Shown one piece after another: positions 1 to 11,280 of a stretch of 64,000 nucleotides of DNA (positions within the stretch are counted from its first letter, which is position 1; each line of letters opens with the position of its first letter). The notes under the pieces are model-generated. The model worked only from the letters and a program-made list of their open reading frames with translations. It was not told the DNA's origin and did no database searches. Location: assembly GCA_963978895.1 (NCBI GenBank), contig OZ022242.1, positions 23,728,663-23,792,662 on the forward strand, given 5' to 3'. The stretch is from Erpobdella octoculata. Its lineage: Eukaryota; Annelida; Clitellata; Hirudinida; Erpobdellidae. The position numbers were made by a program, and so were the translations under genes.

Positions 1-140
1 AATTTGAAATCATAAGCCAGTACCCGAACCCGGATTTTGGAAAACTATAAACCCGAACCCGAAAACCTGAGTTTCACAAACCCGAACCCGAAAACTAGAG
101 TTTCACAAACCCGAACCCGAAAACTCCAAAAAGTACTACC
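1..140. repeat. Tandem ACCCGAACCCGAAAAC-type repeat
   Basis: About 30-bp units built on CCCGAACCCGAAAACT alternating with GAGTTTCACAAA. The pattern recalls the subterminal repeats of hAT-like elements, and a looser relative (GGGTTCAAGTTCGG) occurs near 55,530-55,680. No coding content. Family assignment is an inference. Confidence 0.6.
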
Positions 141-266
141 CGTGACATCCCTAATAAAGACATACATACATAAGAAATTATGCATGTAGATGAGTAGAAT
201 TGGCTAATTCACAATTATTTGCAATTCGTTTATTCAGTTAAGGATTTCTTTGATAACAATGTTTTT

Positions 267-590
267 TCAATAAATCTCCTTGATATCTTTCACTAAAACT
301 TCTATATTTTTATTTTCGTGATATCTTCCTTGAGTTAACGCTACATACAGTTGACCATGAAAGAAGACTGGCTCAGGAAGATATACACCGGCGGGATCAA
401 AAGACTGTCCTTGACTCTTATTAATTGTCATTGCGAAAGCTAACATTACTGGAAATTTTCGCCGTTTTATTCTGAATGGCAATGTGCTTTCGCTCGGTTA
501 TAAATCAATAAGAGGCAGGCAAACTTCTTCGCCTTTATTACTTCCTGTAATAATTTCAGCTTTAAAGCAATTTTAGCTGTTTCTGGTCAA
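267..590 (-). pseudogene. Helitron/Pif1-type helicase, C-terminal remnant
   Basis: The minus strand encodes the last part of a Helitron RepHel helicase. Superfamily 1 helicase motif V/VI is clear ([14 protein letters not shown], then [20 protein letters not shown]). The same frame continues upstream of the first Met with residues IITGSNKGEEVCLPLID, then one TAA (rc near 500), then [13 protein letters not shown] as in the family. The usual arginine-finger serine of VALSR is VALTQ here. The Rep (HUH) nuclease and the first helicase motifs are absent, so this is a dead 3' piece of an autonomous rolling-circle transposon. Confidence 0.85.
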
Positions 591-601
591 GTGTTAAAAC
601 A

Positions 602-757
602 TTAATATAAATAAAAGAAATATATAGCATTACGCGAAATTGCTAACATACATACATAGCCACTTATGTATGCAGATATATATATATATATAGCGTTATG
701 CGAAATTGCTAACATACATACATAGCCATTTATGTATGCAGATATGTTTATATATAA

Positions 758-822
<65 letters not shown>

Positions 823-873
823 CGTTACGCGAAATTACTAACATACATAGCCATTTATGTATGCAGATATGTT

Positions 874-909
<36 letters not shown>

Positions 910-935
910 ACGGTTGTTTGAGATTCAAAAATTTT
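602..935. repeat. (TA)n tracts with three copies of a GCGAAATTGCTAACATACAT unit
   Basis: Three copies (about 628-675, 690-750, 818-885) of a unit reading TAGCGTTATGCGAAATTGC, then TAACATACATACATAGCC, then ATTTATGTATGCAGATATG. They are separated by (TA)n tracts. ORFs here consist of alternating Tyr and Ile and are not genes. Related pieces occur at 152-190, 35,186-35,225, 45,763-45,800 and, reversed, 55,050-55,085. Confidence 0.75.
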
Positions 936-2250
936 AGTTTGTTGACTCAGATGAAGAATCAAATAAAAGCATTTTTTTTAAATTTTTTTAATATTTACTT
1001 GTTTATTGATAAAGTAAGATGTATTTATATTGAACTAATAATTTGCTTATGTATTTATGATTCATTGTTTTGCAGTTGCTTCTTATATGTCTAATATTAC
1101 ATGATATAAGTTTTTTATAAGTAAAACTTTAACTTGAAATATGAATCACTAAATTATGTATGAATTGTTGGATTATTTTACTCACATATAGGTTAAATTT
1201 ATTATATTTTAGTGTGTTTTTTTATTCAGATTCTATGATTCTGTCAGTCATATCACAGCCATGTTTTTTAAAATTAATTATATTTGGTATTTATCCTTAG
1301 AATAATTATATTATATTGAACAGTTTATTTTTTATTTAACAGAAACCAAAGAAGACGTTGATAATTTCTTTAAAGAGGCACTTTTATGTTTTGACTTGTT
1401 TTTATTCGTTTCATTGCTAATTGTTAAGTAACTTTGGTTTGTAAATGATGTGCGGAGCATGTATGTATTAAGATGTTTATTTGATAGAAAATTAGTAAAA
1501 AGCCAACTATTATCATATTATTATATTTGAATGCCAATCTTATATTTTTGTGAAACAAGTTTTTAAAACCTCTTTTAACCTACGAAGGTAAAATGTTCAA
1601 TTGTTATTATATGTGCAGTTATATGATTGTATGTCTGCATATTTGCATGTTGGTATGTATGTATGCCATGACATGTGCATCTTATTATTTGATCTGGACA
1701 AGTAAATTCTCAATTATATTGTCCAGGTGTTGAGTTGTATCTCACATTACACACTCACATTCAAATTCAATAGCCTATAAAAGTTCCGAGAAACGAGGGA
1801 TTGTTTTGAAGTCATTTAATGATGCTGGTAAGATGTTAGTCTCAAGTTGTAATGGTGGGTTTATTGAAAATGATGGGATCAATAGCACCTTTTTGCATAC
1901 AAACATTTTAAAACGTTTTGGTAGTAGTCAAAAACCATTCAAGTATTTGCAGCACTTCACATTTAATAGTGAAGACTGTATTCAAAATATAACTTGAAAG
2001 TCTAAGTCAACGATGACTGACGTGTAACAAATTTGCTTGGGTTTTATTCAAATTCCTAAGAAATTCACTGCCATCTACATTATCATCTGGAATTTAAAAG
2101 TTAAGATTTATCTTTCTGTACTGTCTGATTTACAAATATGTATTCAGCTGTTGACATTATTTTAAAAGGAGAGGAATATAATGAGTCCTGGAGAAATTTC
2201 GCCAGCATTCGATCCATAGGCCATGGAGTTTGCAACAATTTTTAGTTGCA
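936..2250. other. AT-rich stretch without a supported gene
   Basis: No family-level coding similarity was seen. 907-975 is a repeat that recurs inverted at 63,615-63,685. A short open segment follows a plausible acceptor (TTTAACAG) at 1342 and ends near 1435; it reads ETKEDVDNFFKEALL and then a hydrophobic tail. It could be a terminal exon of a gene outside the window but cannot be confirmed. An open frame at 1806-1997 is not recognised. Confidence 0.4.
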
Positions 2251-2254
2251 GCTG

Positions 2255-2460
2255 GACCAGAGGTGGACATGGGATTGGTCGAGTTGGGTCCAGTTTTTTT
2301 ACTCATGCGTGGGTTGGGTTGAATTGGATTAAAAAAAATGTTTAATTTAAAAAAAACATTTCAACTGTGGGTTGGGTCAGAAAATTTAGCTTTTCATGTG
2401 GGTCGAGTTGGTTTGAGTAAGTGGTGAGTTGGGTTGCCAAAAATTCACCCATTTCTACCT
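2255..2460. repeat. GGGTTGGGT-rich degenerate repeat
   Basis: G/T-rich degenerate units (GGGTTGGGTTG, GTGGGTTGGGTC) flank a small palindrome centred near 2345 (AAATGTTTAA opposite an A-rich ACATTT arm). This looks like the end of a non-autonomous DNA element; no transposase is present. Confidence 0.4.
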
Positions 2461-2875
2461 CTGAGCTGGACTAGTTGCTTTTGTTAACGACGGACCCTGT
2501 GTTGTAAAACATTTGAATTGTGGAAGGAATGTAAGATTTTTCTCATAAAACCTTTTTGTTAGTTGTTGTAGTTCTACATCTGAGGTTACAAACTTGAACT
2601 TCCAGTTCCAGATGATATTGTAGATATGAGTCACTAACGAGTATGCAACTTGCAACACAAAAGAATGCAAGAAATTCTGAGATTGTTCAATTCAGGATCT
2701 GATGTTTATTTAAACAGCTCGAAGCTTTAATAAATACAATATTAATCCTCTTCCCATTTTGATTTGTATGGCGCTTCTACTGCTCTTGATTGAGCAATTC
2801 GCTCAAGCAATTCGAGTGTAGAAGTTATATTTTACATTAAAAAATCTGTTCCAAACAAGTGTCTTTTGCTCTCTT

Positions 2876-2897
2876 AGTGTAGAGGACTTTTACTGTA
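2876..2897. repeat. Tigger/pogo-like terminal repeat fragment
   Basis: GTAGAGGACTTTTACTGTA matches the inverted end of the element at 45,944-46,113, which carries TTTAGAGGACTTTTACTGTA. Tigger-type ends start CAGT, as the reverse complement does here. Only one end is visible. Confidence 0.45.
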
Positions 2898-2929
2898 TAT
2901 AGATTTTTCAGCTATTTATTATATCTTAA

Positions 2930-3060
2930 TCTATATATGTAAAAACAACTGACTCTTTCTTCTCTGATTGTTTTTATGGAAATCCAAACCGCTGGACCAA
3001 TTTTAATAAAATTTTCATGGAAGTATAGCTCAAAGAGCAGAAAGTCATAGGGTATTTTGT
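2930..3060 (+). mobile_element. Helitron 5'-end fragment
   Basis: Begins A|TCTATATATGTAAAAACAAC, as Helitron 5' ends do (TC after a host A), followed by the usual internal region (AAATCCAAACCGCTGGACCAA, TTTTAATAAAATTTTCATGG). A related internal segment recurs at 6140-6235. No CTAG 3' end follows. Confidence 0.5.
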
Positions 3061-3064
3061 AGAG

Positions 3065-3165
3065 ATGTACCGAATCTCACATTTCACAATTCGGCCGAAA
3101 CCGAATAATTGACACTGGGGACCGAACCGAGGTTGAATATTCGGCCGAATGTCTTCCAATAAATT
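3065..3165. repeat. ATTCGGCCGAA inverted-motif repeat, hAT-like end
   Basis: ATTCGGCCGAAACCGAAT and ATATTCGGCCGAAT flank a GGGGACCGAACCG core. This is typical of the subterminal region of hAT MITEs whose termini contain GTGCACCGAT-like motifs. No complete element can be bounded. Confidence 0.4.
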
Positions 3166-3173
3166 TGTAAACA

Positions 3174-3318
3174 GCGCTCACAAACTCGGTGTTTTTTCGC
3201 ACGAATGCTCTCATCCCCTTCACTGAGTGAATAAAACGCCTTTAAGCATAAAACGTATATTTCAGTAAGTGAGGGGGATGAGAGCATTCGTGTGAAAAAT
3301 CACCGAGTTTGTGAGCGC
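3174..3318. mobile_element. Foldback MITE with 51-bp near-perfect arms
   Basis: Left arm 3174-3224 and right arm 3268-3318 are inverted copies (outer end GCGCTCACAAACTCGGTG) with three mismatches over 51 bp around a 43-bp loop. An RNA or single strand from here would form a very stable hairpin. The outer motif GAGCGCCTGCT continues to the right and recurs alone at about 3784 and 3836. No target duplication was identified. Confidence 0.75.
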
Positions 3319-3890
3319 CTGCTATATATTTTAGTTTATGTTTCCATTTTGAATTTTTGATATGTTATAGGGGCACATAATAGCTTTAAAATGACACCTT
3401 GCTTTTTATCAACTTTGGGCTAGTTTTTGAGATAAACACTTTATGCGAATTACACTTTCAGGACATAGAGAAATATTTGTTGAGTTTGTATGCTTCCGTA
3501 ACACATTTCGGATAAGATTTCAGTTTTGAATTTTTAATATGTCATAGTAGCCCATAATTACTATTTAATGACATTTTGCTTCTATTTAAAAAATGTTTTA
3601 TCAGAGATATTTAGCCCAAGCCAAACGCTACATTACCGGTCATTTTGTTTACATTTGGAGAAAACTAAAATAGGTTTTCTGAGGAAACGTTTGGGGTTTT
3701 CATAATAAAAATTAATAAAAGGTAGTTATTTTGAGTTGCCTAATAAATACCGATACTTTTTTATTTTATTTTTGAAATTTTTTTGAGCGCCTGCTAGCTT
3801 GACACATGCATTTTATTGCACATTTCCTATGTTACGAGCGCCTGCTGGCTTGACTCCAGTGTTAAAAAACGTTTTAAACGTTATAACTAT
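3319..3890. other. Non-coding stretch with GAGCGCCTGCT repeats
   Basis: No gene seen. Two copies of GAGCGCCTGCT(A/G)GCTTGAC lie at about 3784 and 3836, sharing their core with the right end of the neighbouring foldback element. Confidence 0.5.
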
Positions 3891-3894
3891 TACC

Positions 3895-4050
3895 CAGTGT
3901 TGACGTAAGTACTCAGAAAATGTATTAAGTATAAGTACTAAGTACTCTGTGTTAAATGTACTTTAAGTACAAGTACATTATTCATCTTGTACTTAAGTAC
4001 AAGTACAGATTTTTAAATTGTACTTAAGTACAAGTACTCAAGTACATTGA
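3895..4050. repeat. GTACTTAAGTACAAGTAC repeat, hAT-like subterminal region
   Basis: At least five degenerate copies of TACTTAAGTACAAGTAC, itself partly palindromic. Such motifs crowd the ends of hAT elements. A related stretch (GTACTTAAGTAAAGTAACGC) lies at 62,860-62,890. Confidence 0.55.
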
Positions 4051-4096
4051 AAATTTTTATTGATCAAAACAAGATCATACATTTTCTTGATTCAGA

Positions 4097-4385
4097 CCGA
4101 ATTAACAAAATTCAGGAAATGAATTTCACACTGTTCAAAAAGTTACAGTAACAATGAAAGCAGTTACTGATAAAAAATTAGCAATTCCACAACGTAGACA
4201 GCCCCTAAAAGTTCTATAAAAAGTGTTTTTGTAATGTTTATACTGATTTATTGAAAAAAAGGTTGAAAACACAACACCTTCAGAGGGTTATCTTTGATCA
4301 TTTTTGAATTAGTGTTTCATTTTTGAATTACTGTTTCATTTTTTCTGTGCGCTATTTTATTTCTCAAAATCTTCAAAAACTAACT
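4097..4385 (+). repeat. Dispersed direct repeat, copy 1
   Basis: Shares long near-identity in the same orientation with 9570-9900, for example CAAAATTCAGGAAATGAATT and TTCCACAACGTAGACAGCC. The two copies bracket the hAT remnants between them, so they may mark one mobile-element family or a duplicated segment. Confidence 0.7.
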
Positions 4386-4711
4386 TCAAGAAATCCTCAC
4401 CACCAACCACTCCCTACTACAACGAAGCCGACAATTGCGGTATTCATGCAAGAATATTTATCGCCAGGTTTGCACGGGCGCGAATTTAAATGAACCCTTT
4501 GATCCTGACGAAAAAAGAAAGGAGTGGATTAGTGAAAGCCTTCTTTCCTCAGGCGTAGGGTTGTTACAGTTACTGAATCTAAAACTGAAACATTCAGTTA
4601 ACTGAATCTTTAGTGGGTAATTTCTGGTCAAATTTATGGTGAAATATGTTGAGTTGGGGGGGGAAGGTGGGCAGGGGGAGGCAGGTGGGCAATTTCTGGT
4701 GAAATTTATGG

Positions 4712-5684
4712 TGCCGCTTTAGAAGACACCCTTGGTGAATGGTCGATTGACAAAAAGAAATGTCATATTTTTGTATGCGACAGTGTTGCAAACATGGTGA
4801 AAGGAGTACGTGACATCAATTTAAATAGTGTATCATGCTTGTCACACAATCTTCATCTGAGCATCAGAAGCGCAGTTTTGTCACAGCAAGAAGTTTCCCA
4901 GATGTTAGCTGATTGCAGACATATTGTTGGACATTTTGCTCATTCACCAAAAGGGTATGCAAAATTGAAAAAGTTTCAACTTGAAGCGATCAAGCAAAAG
5001 GCATGGGAGAAAGAAGAAGATGACGTCGTTGTTATTGATGTTGCACACTCACAAGTGGGACGAAGCCCTGTGCACAAACTTAAGCAAGACGTGGCTACTC
5101 GATGGAATTCTACATATTACATGCTACAGAGCCTACAGGATCAGCGTGCTATCCTTCGTCGTTACAAGACAGATGTCAAAAAAGACTTCGCAATGTTGAC
5201 CACGAACCATTGGACTCTGTTAGATAAAATGCTGACATTTCTTAAACCGTTTGAAGAGATTACAAAGGATGCCTGCAGTGATAGTGCTAGCATATCCATG
5301 GTGATACCCGCTGTGACCACCGTCCTAAAAAAATTTGTAAGGCAGCTAGAATGTGATGAGGAAGCTGGCATACACACACTAAAGACCAAACTTAGCGATG
5401 ACATTAGCAGACGTTTTGCGCATGTGGATGAATTAGCACCACACATAGTGGCCACAGCTGTTGACCCACGATACAAATTAAATCTGTTCACTTTGGATAT
5501 GGCAGTGCGGGCAAAAACTCTTCTGTTGTCGTATATGAGTCACGGCAGTGCCTTCGCTCCACAAAACCAGCTACAACAGAACAAAGATAATGAACCCCCT
5601 TGTAAGAAGTCACGCCTTGACAGCATTTGGGACTTCATGCTAACACCTGCACAAGAATGTGATGAAAACAGGGCATGCGTGTGA
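4712..5684 (+). pseudogene. hAT-superfamily transposase, partial (RNase H-like region)
   Basis: An open frame encodes the middle of a hAT transposase. Residues in order: CHIFVCDSVANMVKGVRD, then SCLSHNLHLSI (the SC-HxL signature around the DDE core), DVATRWNSTYYMLQSL (the RW signature), then AVDPRYKL. The family frame is already open at 4712, before the first ATG at 4794, so that Met is internal. It stops at 5684 after CKKSRLDSIWDFML, before the C-terminal dimerisation domain, and the BED zinc finger is missing upstream. It resembles ZBED-type hAT proteins. It is a fragment rather than a functional gene. Confidence 0.85.
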
Positions 5685-6130
5685 AGTTAGCCTCGAGGCT
5701 GGCAATGCTAATATGGGGCTATGCTATACATTTTTGGATGGGGTCTAAAAAATGAAATCGAATGGTATATTTGGATTGTCTTCGGTTCAACAAATAAAAA
5801 AGTTATAAGCAAAAAACGACGATTTTCCGCCGAAAATTGCATAAAATCAACATTGGCTCTTCTTTGAGAAAATCGAATTTGTTATAAACTGTTGCCCTGG
5901 GTATATCCGAGACGCTTGTTTTTAGATAATTCAATATCAAATCCAACAATATAACTTTCGCTTCTCAAAGTTAATAAATAAAAAAGTTATCGAATAAAAC
6001 GTCGGACCGTATATCAATTTCTTCAAGCAAACCGAAACATAAACAGACGCTGCGATTGGACAATCGAGTCTAGCTCAACCCAAATACACCGGCACGCGCG
6101 TCACTTCAAAATCAACTTTGGCAAGTTTTC
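5685..6130. other. Non-coding stretch, unrecognised
   Basis: No gene or bounded repeat seen. It contains TAAAAAAGTTAT-type motifs near 5795 and 5980 and a GC-richer segment at 6085-6110. It separates two hAT remnants and is probably old element sequence. Confidence 0.4.
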
Positions 6131-6142
6131 GGGAGGGACTGT

Positions 6143-6800
6143 TTGTTTGTTTTTTATGCAAATCCAAGCCGCTTGACCAATTTTAACAAAATTTGGCTTG
6201 GAGGTAGGCAGGCTCAGGTAAAGGTCATAAGGTGTTTTTCAATTTTCAAAAAACTTTCCAGGACAAAAGGACTGTGCCGTTTTTATATCAAGTTGGATAC
6301 CAGAGGAAAGGCAGTAAATGACATTTTGCTGACTTTTTGTGCCGTTCAGCCAGAACATATTATTTGTGCTAACGACGAAGAAATACAGTTGTCTGTTGCC
6401 AAGCTCACAGCCGTGTACGATGAGCTGTCTAAAGAAGACCTTTGTTTAGAAATTCTCCGTTTAAGGCGACACCTACAAGCAGCCGAAATAAATTTAGAAG
6501 AAGCTAAGCACTGGCCTGTACTGCGGTTCCTACAGTTTATCATCAAGTGGACTTTGTTGAGTCATTGCCATATCTTACACTGACTCTAAGATTTTTTCTG
6601 ACATTATGTGTTTCTGTGGCATCGTGTTAAAGAAGTTTTTCAAAAATGAAGCTTATAAAGAATTACCTCCGTTCTACCATGAGCCAGTCGAGATTGTCGG
6701 ATCTGGCTGTTTTGTCCATTGAAACGAGCTTACAAAACAGACAGATTTTGACGATGTCATTCACCTGTTTGCCACAATGAAAACAAGAAGACATTCATTC
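6143..6800 (+). pseudogene. hAT transposase C-terminal dimerisation region, decayed
   Basis: The frame reads DELSKEDLCLEILRLRRHL then LRFLQFIIKW up to 6583. After a frame change it continues with VASC, a TAA, and then RSFSKMKLIKNYLRSTMSQS, the classic ERSFSKLKLIKNYLRS hAT dimerisation motif of DUF4371/ZMYM-type relatives. The conserved Glu before RSFS is replaced by the stop. The first 20 or so codons derive from a Helitron-like repeat rather than the transposase. Confidence 0.8.
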
Positions 6801-6959
6801 TAGGACTATAGTATCGAAGGACATTTTTTTGTTTTGTGCATTGCCATTGCCGTATTTTGTACTTAGATGTTCTGAGAGTAAACAGTTACATTTAAAAAAA
6901 AATTTGGATTTGAACTCTTTGTTTTGCAGATTTGGATAATGTAATAAAGCAGTAACGTT

Positions 6960-7330
6960 CCGGTCAGTAAAGTAAAGTACTAAGTAGATTAGTGGAGGTA
7001 GAGCATGTATAATAATTTAACTTCAGCTAACCGTTCAGAATAGGTTGATGGGGGGCCCATTAGGGTGACATTTCAGCGGACCGCCCCGGGTGACGTTTAC
7101 TCTAGCTACGCCACTGGTCTTGACCGCAGCTAAGTGGCGCAGGAGCAAAGCAAGACCGAGGCATTGAGTTTTAAATCAGGACGAGACCGAGGCAAGACAA
7201 TAAATTTTTTTTACTAAGACCGAGACTATGGAAAATGAGTCTCGAAACGACACATTGTCTCGAGACTCCCATCTCTGAATATTAGGAAGCTATCAAGTAC
7301 TATATAAAATATATATACTAGCAGGGTCAG
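6960..7330. other. hAT-end-like sequences, no gene
   Basis: Contains TCTAGCTACGCCACTGG (reverse complement CCAGTGGCGTAGCTAGA), a common hAT terminal type, near 7098. A CAGGGCCGTAACCAG start follows at about 7327. No matched pair of ends could be assigned. Confidence 0.4.
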
Positions 7331-8800
7331 GGCCGTAACCAGCTATGGGGCCGGAGGGACAGCCCCCACCCCAGTTTTTTTCAGGCCATCCAGTTTTGGT
7401 CGGGCCCCCCAGCTCAATCAGGCCACCAGTTTTTTTTATTGCTGTACAGTACAACAAAGCAAATGTAGGGGTCTTATTTAATAAGTTGTTTGAATTTGTT
7501 ATGGCAAAGGAGGATAAATTGTGTAGGATTTCACAAAACATGCCTCAAAATGCCAAGTACATATCGCCTCTATCCAAAACGAGGTAATCGAATTGAATGC
7601 ACAGATGGTACAAGTTTTGATTGTCGAAGAATGCAAAGATTCTGATATTAACTGGTATTCAATCAAGAAAATTCGAGATCACTGCAATGTCGAGGATATG
7701 TCGATTGTGACTCGCTATGTGCGTGGTAGAAATGCAGTAGAGCACACGATCTCAATCGTCAAGGCTAGTGAGTAGATGCTTACAGTCTGACACTTTTGTT
7801 GCTTACAGAGCTTCAGGCTCAGCAGCTGGAGCCAGCTTAAATTTTGAGTCAATGTTATGACGGAGCCAGTTTAATGAACGGCGGAAAGGGAGGTGTCCAG
7901 AAAATATTGCAGGACACTCTGGACCGCCGAATTCCGTACGTGCACTACTATAATCACCTTATCAATCTGCAATGCATTGTCAAAAACAACAGAGAGGAAA
8001 TTTTGCTGCCAATTTAGAAAAAGCTCCGGCTGATGTGTTGGTTGAAGCAGAAAAACTGCTCAACAAAGTTTTAAAGTCGGAATTTTTTTTCAAATGCCAT
8101 TGTCAAAATACTCGGTCAATGCTTTGTTGCAAGGTCGCTCGTGCAATGTGCCTCTTCCTATGGAACTGATCTCCACAGCTAAAGAGAGGTCTTCGATCAA
8201 ATGGCAGATGCTGCTGGCTTACCATCAAATGATGATGACCAGTAAAGCGCGAAAGAGTTCAGAGCACCTGGCTGACCGACTATGTGGCCACCTCCACTTT
8301 GGGTCATTACCATGTTATTGGCTCTAAAGTTACTTCACGCCAGCTTTTGAGGTGTGCTTTCTACAACATCATAGTTTCGGTCCATTTTGAAATGAGTCCA
8401 ACTTGGCTTTGTTTCAAACTGTAGAATCTTTCGTTCCATCATCTAGAAGGGCTTGGAACCACTCAGCCAGCTCCTTTGCCTCGACCAAGTTGCCCTCGCT
8501 GGCGAATTGCCTAATGCAATGCGGCTGTGCCGTAACAAATTCCAGCTATATGCAATGCTGCAGTACCGCGACGCATTTCCAAATGTGTATTAGCTGTATG
8601 CCGGAGCAATCAACATCGGTGTGTCAACTGCTACGTGCGAGAGCAGTTTCTCCACTCTCACGCGTATTCTGAGGCCTTATCGCCAATCATTAAGCATTGA
8701 GCGTAAATTTCAACTGGCACTACTTGCTTTTGAGAAGGATTTTACGCTAAAAGTAGATCTGAACACTTTTGTAAAAAGGTTTGCCTAGAAATCGAGCCGT
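7327..8800 (+). pseudogene. hAT (DUF4371/ZMYM-type) transposase, heavily decayed
   Basis: Several frames together outline one transposase. 7500-7660 reads NAKYISP and VLIVEECKDSD, matching the conserved NAKYISPxIQNE and IxxEC blocks. 7690-7770 reads VTRYVRGRN. 8620-8770 reads TATCESSFSTLTRILRPYR then ALLAFEK, the hAT dimerisation motif. Multiple frameshifts separate these blocks. The left side starts with a CAGGGCCGTAACCAG hAT-like end. Nothing suggests activity. Confidence 0.7.
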
Positions 8801-8804
8801 ATTC

Positions 8805-9565
8805 AGGGGCGTCATTTCAGCAAAACCTTGGTGGGGGGGGGGAGAATTTCAAACCCACAAATTCTAAAATTTTTATCTTCGTAATGCTATACTTTTTCTC
8901 CTAAAATAGAAAATATTTAATAACTGAAGGGGGCTGTCACGACTGCCGCCTTTGCGAAAGTCGATACTGTTGGAAAAACTTCGATGAAAACAACTTTAAA
9001 ACAAAGCCAAACACTTTCTAATAACAAACAGTTAGTTTTATATCGAATAATGTCCAAAACACGAAATATTATCTAATAAACACGACAGAACCAAACATAT
9101 CCGAGCTCCACGTAAAACAGGCGCAATTCTCCCGGATTCATAATCCAAGCCTCCTTATAAAGGAATTTAAAAGCTAGCGCGCAAATATTCAAATCTGATT
9201 GGCTGCAGCTCAAAATATTCAAAACAACAACGTAGTAATACACGCAATTCAAATTTATAAACTGCGCATCAAACACTTACCTACCCACGCCGAGCACTGC
9301 TATGTACAAATGGCTAGGCATGCACGCTGTCACGGGCGTGACAGGGGTATTCATAAATACTTTTTCCAAAAAATTCAGAACCTTATACTCTTTCCCCCCA
9401 AAAAAGTTTTAGCCAGTGGCGGATTTATGGGGAACCAACGTCGTTCGCCCGCATTTTTTTCTCTCAATCCTCTCAAAATTATTTTTTGTATTAACTTATC
9501 ATTGCTTTTCAAACTGTCAGATGCATATCTATATAAGCAAAAATGTAACTGTTCGTTTGTTATAT
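8805..9565. other. Mixed hAT-end sequences, no gene
   Basis: CAGGGGCGTCATTTCAG at about 8812 and CAGTGGCGGATTTATGG at about 9411 have the CAG-start form of hAT termini. Open frames in this block show no recognisable product. Confidence 0.4.
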
Positions 9566-9569
9566 GCCA

Positions 9570-9900
9570 GAGAGAATTGACAAAATTCAGGAAATGAATT
9601 TTACACTGTTCAAAATTTGCAGTAACAATAATTGCGTTGCTGACGAAAAACTAGCAATTCCACAACGTAGACAGCCTCTAAAAGCTCTTTAAAAAGCGTT
9701 TATTAAATGTTCACATTGATTGATTGGAAAAAAAAGTTGAAAACACAACACCTCAAGAATATTATAATATATTATTGTTCATTTTCGGATTTTTGGACAA
9801 AATGGAAAATCATATGACAGACAACCTATATAACCCCAATTAATGTTTCATTTCGCTGTGTATAATTTTATATATCAAAATTTTCAAAATCTCACAGGAA
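9570..9900 (+). repeat. Dispersed direct repeat, copy 2
   Basis: Second copy of the 4097-4385 repeat, same orientation, with small indels and substitutions. Both copies end in a weakly conserved TGTTTCATTT(C/T) region. Confidence 0.7.
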
Positions 9901-10355
9901 TACATGAGAATATATTTAAATCTTACTTTGAAGCTGATATATTATCACCTGTTGTTTTATTTAGCAAATATTAAGACTATGAAAATGGAAATTGCTATTT
10001 TTTGAGTATTTATTGAATTACTTGCCTAGTTTGTGTCAGTGGTTTGATTTTTTGAGAAAATTTTGTAAACTCTTAAAGTTAAAATTACCAGTTATGAAGG
10101 TGGGGTTGCTTTAAGACAGAGTCTGTGTTATAGTGAATCAACAACATTCACTCGTAGTTTGGGACTGAAAAATCAATTGACATTATGCCACGTTGAAAAT
10201 TATCAAAATTGAGCTATAGCAGTTACATGTATTTAATTTCTTTCTTTAAATGTTTTGTATAGTTACTGGTTGGTCTTGACATGTTCCATTGAGTTTGTTA
10301 TTATTGGTGTAAAAACATTACCGGTTGAGTTCATCTATTAAACTTAACTTGCAAA
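9901..10355. other. AT-rich stretch without recognised features
   Basis: No coding frame of length, repeat structure or RNA gene was seen between the dispersed repeat and the LINE remnant. Confidence 0.4.
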
Positions 10356-10359
10356 GTTT

Positions 10360-11280
10360 TAAAAAAAGATCTTGCAAAAATATACCAATGGTCCCTAGAC
10401 TGGCAAATGATGTTCAACGTAGATAAATGCTCAGTGATGCACATGGGTAATAGAAATCAAGAGTTTCAGTATGAGATGGGAGGAATATTGTTGAAGACAT
10501 CTGAAGAGGAAAGAGATCTGGGAGTTATAGTAAACAATAGCGGCAAACCATCAAGACAGTGTGCGGAAGCAGCAAAGCGAGCCAATAAGATTTTAGGATT
10601 GGTCAAGACAACAATAATAAGTCGAAACCAGGAAATAATTATCAGACTATACAAATGTTTGGTAAGACCACATCTAGAATATTGTGTACAAGCTTGGAGC
10701 CCTGTTTTAAAAAAAAGACATCGTAGTGTTGGAGAAGGTACAAAGGAGGGGTACAAAGTTGATTAAGCATTTAAGCCAGTTACCTTACGAAGAAAGATTA
10801 AAACAATGCGGCTTAACAACTCTAGAGAAAAGGAGAAGTAGGGGTGACTTGATCGAAGCCTACAAGATAATAACAGGAAAAGAGGATTTAACACCAGCAA
10901 TGTTTTTTGAACAACCACCGATTCAAAGCACTAGGGGACATAGATTCAAGCTTTTTAAAAAAACAAGAAAAGACTATAAAAAAGGCTTTTTTTAGTTCTA
11001 GAGTGGTAAATATATGGAATGACTTGGACGATGACACTGTAGCATCTGAGACTACCACATCTTTTAAAGTAGCGCTATCCAGGCATGGATACTGATTTTT
11101 ATGCAATTATTTATTTGTCATTAGTTTATTTATCTATTATTATCATTTTTCATTTATTTTATTTTATTCTATTTATTATTATTTTTAATTCGAAGTGGTT
11201 GTATATAGGCGTAAAGTCTTCTAAACCACTATAATAAACGTTATCTTATCTTATCTTATCTTACGTTATCTTATCTTAAA
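10360..11280 (+). mobile_element. CR1/L2-like non-LTR retrotransposon, 3' end
   Basis: Encodes the end of a non-LTR reverse transcriptase: DWQMMFNVDKCSVMHMGN, ERDLGVIVNN, QCAEAAKRANKILG, RPHLEYCVQAWSP, then (frame +1 after an A8 run near 10,715) LEKVQRR and ERLKQCGLTTLEKRRSRGDL, then a third frame with AFFSSRVVNIWNDL. A short 3' UTR ends in (TTATC)n at about 11,235-11,278, the simple-repeat tail typical of CR1-like elements. 5'-truncated and frameshifted, hence inactive. Confidence 0.85.

Noticed and set aside
7593..7775. Small host gene
   Set aside because: Residues align with the NAKYISP/IVEEC region of DUF4371-type hAT transposases and are broken by frameshifts.
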